Source of the DNA: Leptospira sp. 96542
GTDB taxonomy: Bacteria > Spirochaetota > Leptospiria > Leptospirales > Leptospiraceae
Length of the DNA: 16,958 nt
Assembly (NCBI GenBank): GCA_029310945.1
Contig: JARJFC010000064.1
Span: 1 to 16,958, forward strand
Direction: 5' to 3'
Shown here: positions 15,111 through 16,958 of the stretch, piece after piece
Layout: every line of letters starts with the position of its first letter
Numbering within the stretch: position 1 is the stretch's first letter
Notes under the pieces: generated by a model
What the model was told of the DNA's origin: nothing
The model's database searches: none
The model's input: only the letters and a program-made list of their open reading frames with translations
Made by a program: the position numbers and the translations under genes

Positions 15111-15117
15111 ATAAAAA

Positions 15118-15141
15118 AGCCAGCAAGTTTTTTTGCTGGCT
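15118..15141. terminator. Intrinsic terminator between the MBOAT and LemA genes
   Basis: AGCCAGCAA (15118-15126) pairs perfectly with TTGCTGGCT (15133-15141) over nine base pairs around a GTTTTT loop. On the minus strand the stem is followed by TTTTTTAT, making a textbook intrinsic terminator for the lemA-side transcript. On the plus strand it begins eight bases after the MBOAT stop but has only a short C/T tail, so it may end that transcript less efficiently. Confidence 0.85.
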
Positions 15142-15180
15142 CTTCCAATCAAAATTTTTAGAAAAAGTCTATTCTATTGA

Positions 15181-15771
15181 TTAGAATTCCACTTTTGGAG
15201 CATCCTCAATTGCTTTCTCATTTTCAACTTTAAATGTTGGTTTTTCCGCATAACCAAAAGACTTAGCTGTCAAAACTTGTGGAAATTGGCGAATATAAAT
15301 ATTATAATCTTTGGTTGCTTCAATAAAACGTTTGCGAGCCACAGTAACTCTATTCTCTGTACCTTCCAATTGTGACATCAAATCAGCAAACCGTTGGTCA
15401 GACTTTAAGTTAGGATAATTTTCCTGAACCATGAGTAGTCTTGAAATGGCAGAACCAAGTTGGGACTGAGCCGCATCAAATTTTGCAAATGCCTCAGGGT
15501 CATTGATGAGTTCTGGAGTGGCTTGGATGCTTCCAAGTTTTGATCTCGCCTCTGCTATTCCTAACATAATTTCCTTCTCTTGGCTTGCATAAGCCTTTAC
15601 AGCAGTAACCAAATTGGGAATTAAATCGGAACGACGTTTGTATTGGTTGAGTACTTCCGCCCATGTAGCTGTGACTTCCTCATCCAATTCTTGGATGCGG
15701 TTGTAGCCACAATTGCCGAGTAGAGACACCAAAATTAAAACTAATGAAAATTTTCGAACGAACTGTATCAT
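15181..15771 (-). CDS. lemA: LemA-family lipoprotein
   Basis: The N-terminal LemA signature is clear: YNRIQELDEEVTATWAEV followed by a QYKRR segment, then DLIPNLVTAVKAYASQEKE, and later VQENYPNLKSDQRFADLMSQ and ENRVTVARKRFIEATKDYN, all long helices. The family has one N-terminal membrane or lipid anchor and a helical domain facing outward; its function is not well defined. The ATG at 15771 gives 196 residues and places the signal peptide correctly (MIQFVRKFSLVLILVSLLG, then N and Cys21 of an LGNC lipobox); a start 16 codons further up would bury it. So this is probably a lipoprotein, whereas many LemA proteins have an uncleaved helix. It lies 54 bases downstream of the NamZ-like gene and may be co-transcribed; a strong terminator follows it. 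Confidence 0.92.
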   Translation of the reverse strand: MIQFVRKFSLVLILVSLLGNCGYNRIQELDEEVTATWAEVLNQYKRRSDLIPNLVTAVKAYASQEKEIMLGIAEARSKLGSIQATPELINDPEAFAKFDAAQSQLGSAISRLLMVQENYPNLKSDQRFADLMSQLEGTENRVTVARKRFIEATKDYNIYIRQFPQVLTAKSFGYAEKPTFKVENEKAIEDAPKVEF

Positions 15772-15825
15772 GTAATTCTTATACCCAATCCTTAGATCGT
15801 CTGCAAGTCGAATTCGCAAAAAAAA

Positions 15826-16958
15826 TTAATACCGATAGGCTTTCGTTTTTTGATTCCAGATGGATTCTTCAAACTTTAAAATATCTAAAATTTCCGATTC
15901 TGCCATTTTTCCATCCAAATACGACAAAATCCTCTCATCTCCTGCTAAAAGCTCAATGGCAGGCCGATCAGAGCGGAATTCATAGACACCTTGCAACCAT
16001 TCGAAATTTGCTGGAAACAATTCGCGTAAGTTCCGGAGGAAAAAAAGTATAAAATATAATGATTTAAATTTTTCGGGATTCAAAATCTGCAATTGGTAAC
16101 CTTCGCAAATTTCCCCTTTGTATTTGTGGAAGGTAGGTAAAAAACGTAATGGCCTTAATAAGTAGCGGCCAACCTGGTGTTCGGACAAACGTTTATCCAA
16201 CTCATCCTTTGCCTTACCCTTTAAGTAAGGCGCACCAAAGGTTTCAAATGGTTTTGTGGTCCCCCTACCTTCAGACAAGTTAGTGCCTTCCAATAAACAC
16301 AAACCAGGATACACATAACAAGTATTCTTTGTAGGAATGTTGGGGCTTGGAGGAATCCATTCAAAACTTGAAATTTTTTTCGGATGAATCACACCAACTG
16401 GAACAACAATTAGCTCAACTTTTAAGTCAAAAGTATCATTATAATAAGAAAGAAGCCCACCAGGAGTCAGACCATGCCTATGAAGTACGGATTGTATTCC
16501 CACAAAAGATTCAAATTTTTTCTGTAAGGGTGTACCTTCCGCACTGGCTCCTATGGGGTTAGGAGAGTCGACAACCAAAAAAAAAGGTGCCTTTCCTGTT
16601 TCCTTCTTAAGCTTGGACAATTCATTCAATATATAAAATGCGGTTGTCAAAAAAGTATAATACCTTGCTCCCACATCTTTAATATCAATAATAATTAAAT
16701 CTAAGTTTTCTAATATCGATTTTGATGGGACAAGGCTTGATTCATCCTTTCCATAAAGGTTTACAATTTGCATTTCACCAAAAATATATTTTAAGTCGTC
16801 CCCGCTAACTTGATCTTGCAGTTCGGCAAATAAACCATGTTCTGGTAAAAAGATTGTTTTTAAATCGAAAATCGTTTGGTAGGTTTGAAAATGATATTTA
16901 CCATTTAAACCGAATGCACTTTGGTTAGTTAAAATGGCAGCCTTACAACCAGCTAACT
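15826..16958 (-). CDS. namZ: NamZ-type exo-beta-N-acetylmuramidase (DUF1343), 5' end outside window
   Basis: The frame is open to the right edge, so the start and any signal peptide are not visible; about 376 codons are present. DUF1343 landmarks occur in order: AAILTNQSAFG, FLPEHGLFAE, VNLYG, IIDIKDVGARYYTFLT, VVDSPNPIGA, EGTPLQKKFESFVG, RHGLTPGG, CYVYPGLCLLEGTNLSEGRG, TTKPFETFGAPYL and, near the end, YEFRSDRPAIELLAGD. Characterised NamZ proteins cut MurNAc from the non-reducing ends of peptidoglycan fragments, a step in cell-wall turnover. Two usual features are altered: VVDSPNP where VLDRPNP is more common, and HGLTPGG where HGLTxGE is usual, so the Glu of that motif is missing here. Catalytic competence should therefore be tested rather than assumed. 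The gene lies upstream of lemA on the same strand. Confidence 0.87.
   Translation of the reverse strand, partial: LAGCKAAILTNQSAFGLNGKYHFQTYQTIFDLKTIFLPEHGLFAELQDQVSGDDLKYIFGEMQIVNLYGKDESSLVPSKSILENLDLIIIDIKDVGARYYTFLTTAFYILNELSKLKKETGKAPFFLVVDSPNPIGASAEGTPLQKKFESFVGIQSVLHRHGLTPGGLLSYYNDTFDLKVELIVVPVGVIHPKKISSFEWIPPSPNIPTKNTCYVYPGLCLLEGTNLSEGRGTTKPFETFGAPYLKGKAKDELDKRLSEHQVGRYLLRPLRFLPTFHKYKGEICEGYQLQILNPEKFKSLYFILFFLRNLRELFPANFEWLQGVYEFRSDRPAIELLAGDERILSYLDGKMAESEILDILKFEESIWNQKTKAYRY

Noticed and set aside
15772..15819. Upstream LemA start 16 codons earlier
   Set aside because: It would put a polar, charged stretch before the lipoprotein signal peptide; the ATG at 15771 fits far better.

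Overview
The window looks like a chromosomal segment of a spirochaete, most likely a Leptospira species. This is an inference from AT-rich DNA, lipoprotein signal peptides ending in relaxed lipoboxes with Asn at -1 (LWNC, LGNC), and the mix of TPR, surface-lipoprotein, MBOAT and NamZ-type genes. It cannot be settled from sequence alone. Sixteen genes are supported: fifteen protein genes, two of them cut by the window edges, and one tRNA. There are no stretches over 300 bases without a gene; the longest gaps are about 150 bases. I saw no CRISPR array, insertion sequence, prophage gene or attachment site.

Layout. Bases 1-515 hold the 3' end of a phosphoglycerate-mutase-like metalloenzyme (+). 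It converges, with 4 bases between stop codons, on a minus-strand pair (3338-520): a secreted fibronectin-III-like/TPR protein and an overlapping membrane-anchored TPR protein. From about 3380 transcription runs the other way: a methyltransferase whose promoter places the start of transcription on its ATG, an overlapping exported, possibly beta-barrel protein, a very short UvrD-like helicase, tRNA-Val(GAC) and an AraC-type regulator.

From 7241 to 15110 seven genes lie on the + strand, most touching or overlapping: an M24 metallopeptidase-fold protein, two tandem paralogous strictosidine-synthase-like lipoproteins, a seven-helix membrane protein, two SGNH-fold proteins and an MBOAT acyltransferase. 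The last three look like an AlgI/AlgJ- or PatA/PatB-type system that carries acyl groups across the inner membrane onto an envelope polymer. A strong hairpin ends this block and, from the other side, a minus-strand pair: NamZ-type exo-muramidase (DUF1343, 5' end outside the window) and a LemA-family lipoprotein.

The most interesting parts are the 7241-15110 block, where propeller lipoproteins and a peptidase-fold protein sit beside an O-acylation module; the two unequal SGNH partners, one lacking the usual block III Asn; and two promoters that appear to give leaderless or nearly leaderless transcripts.
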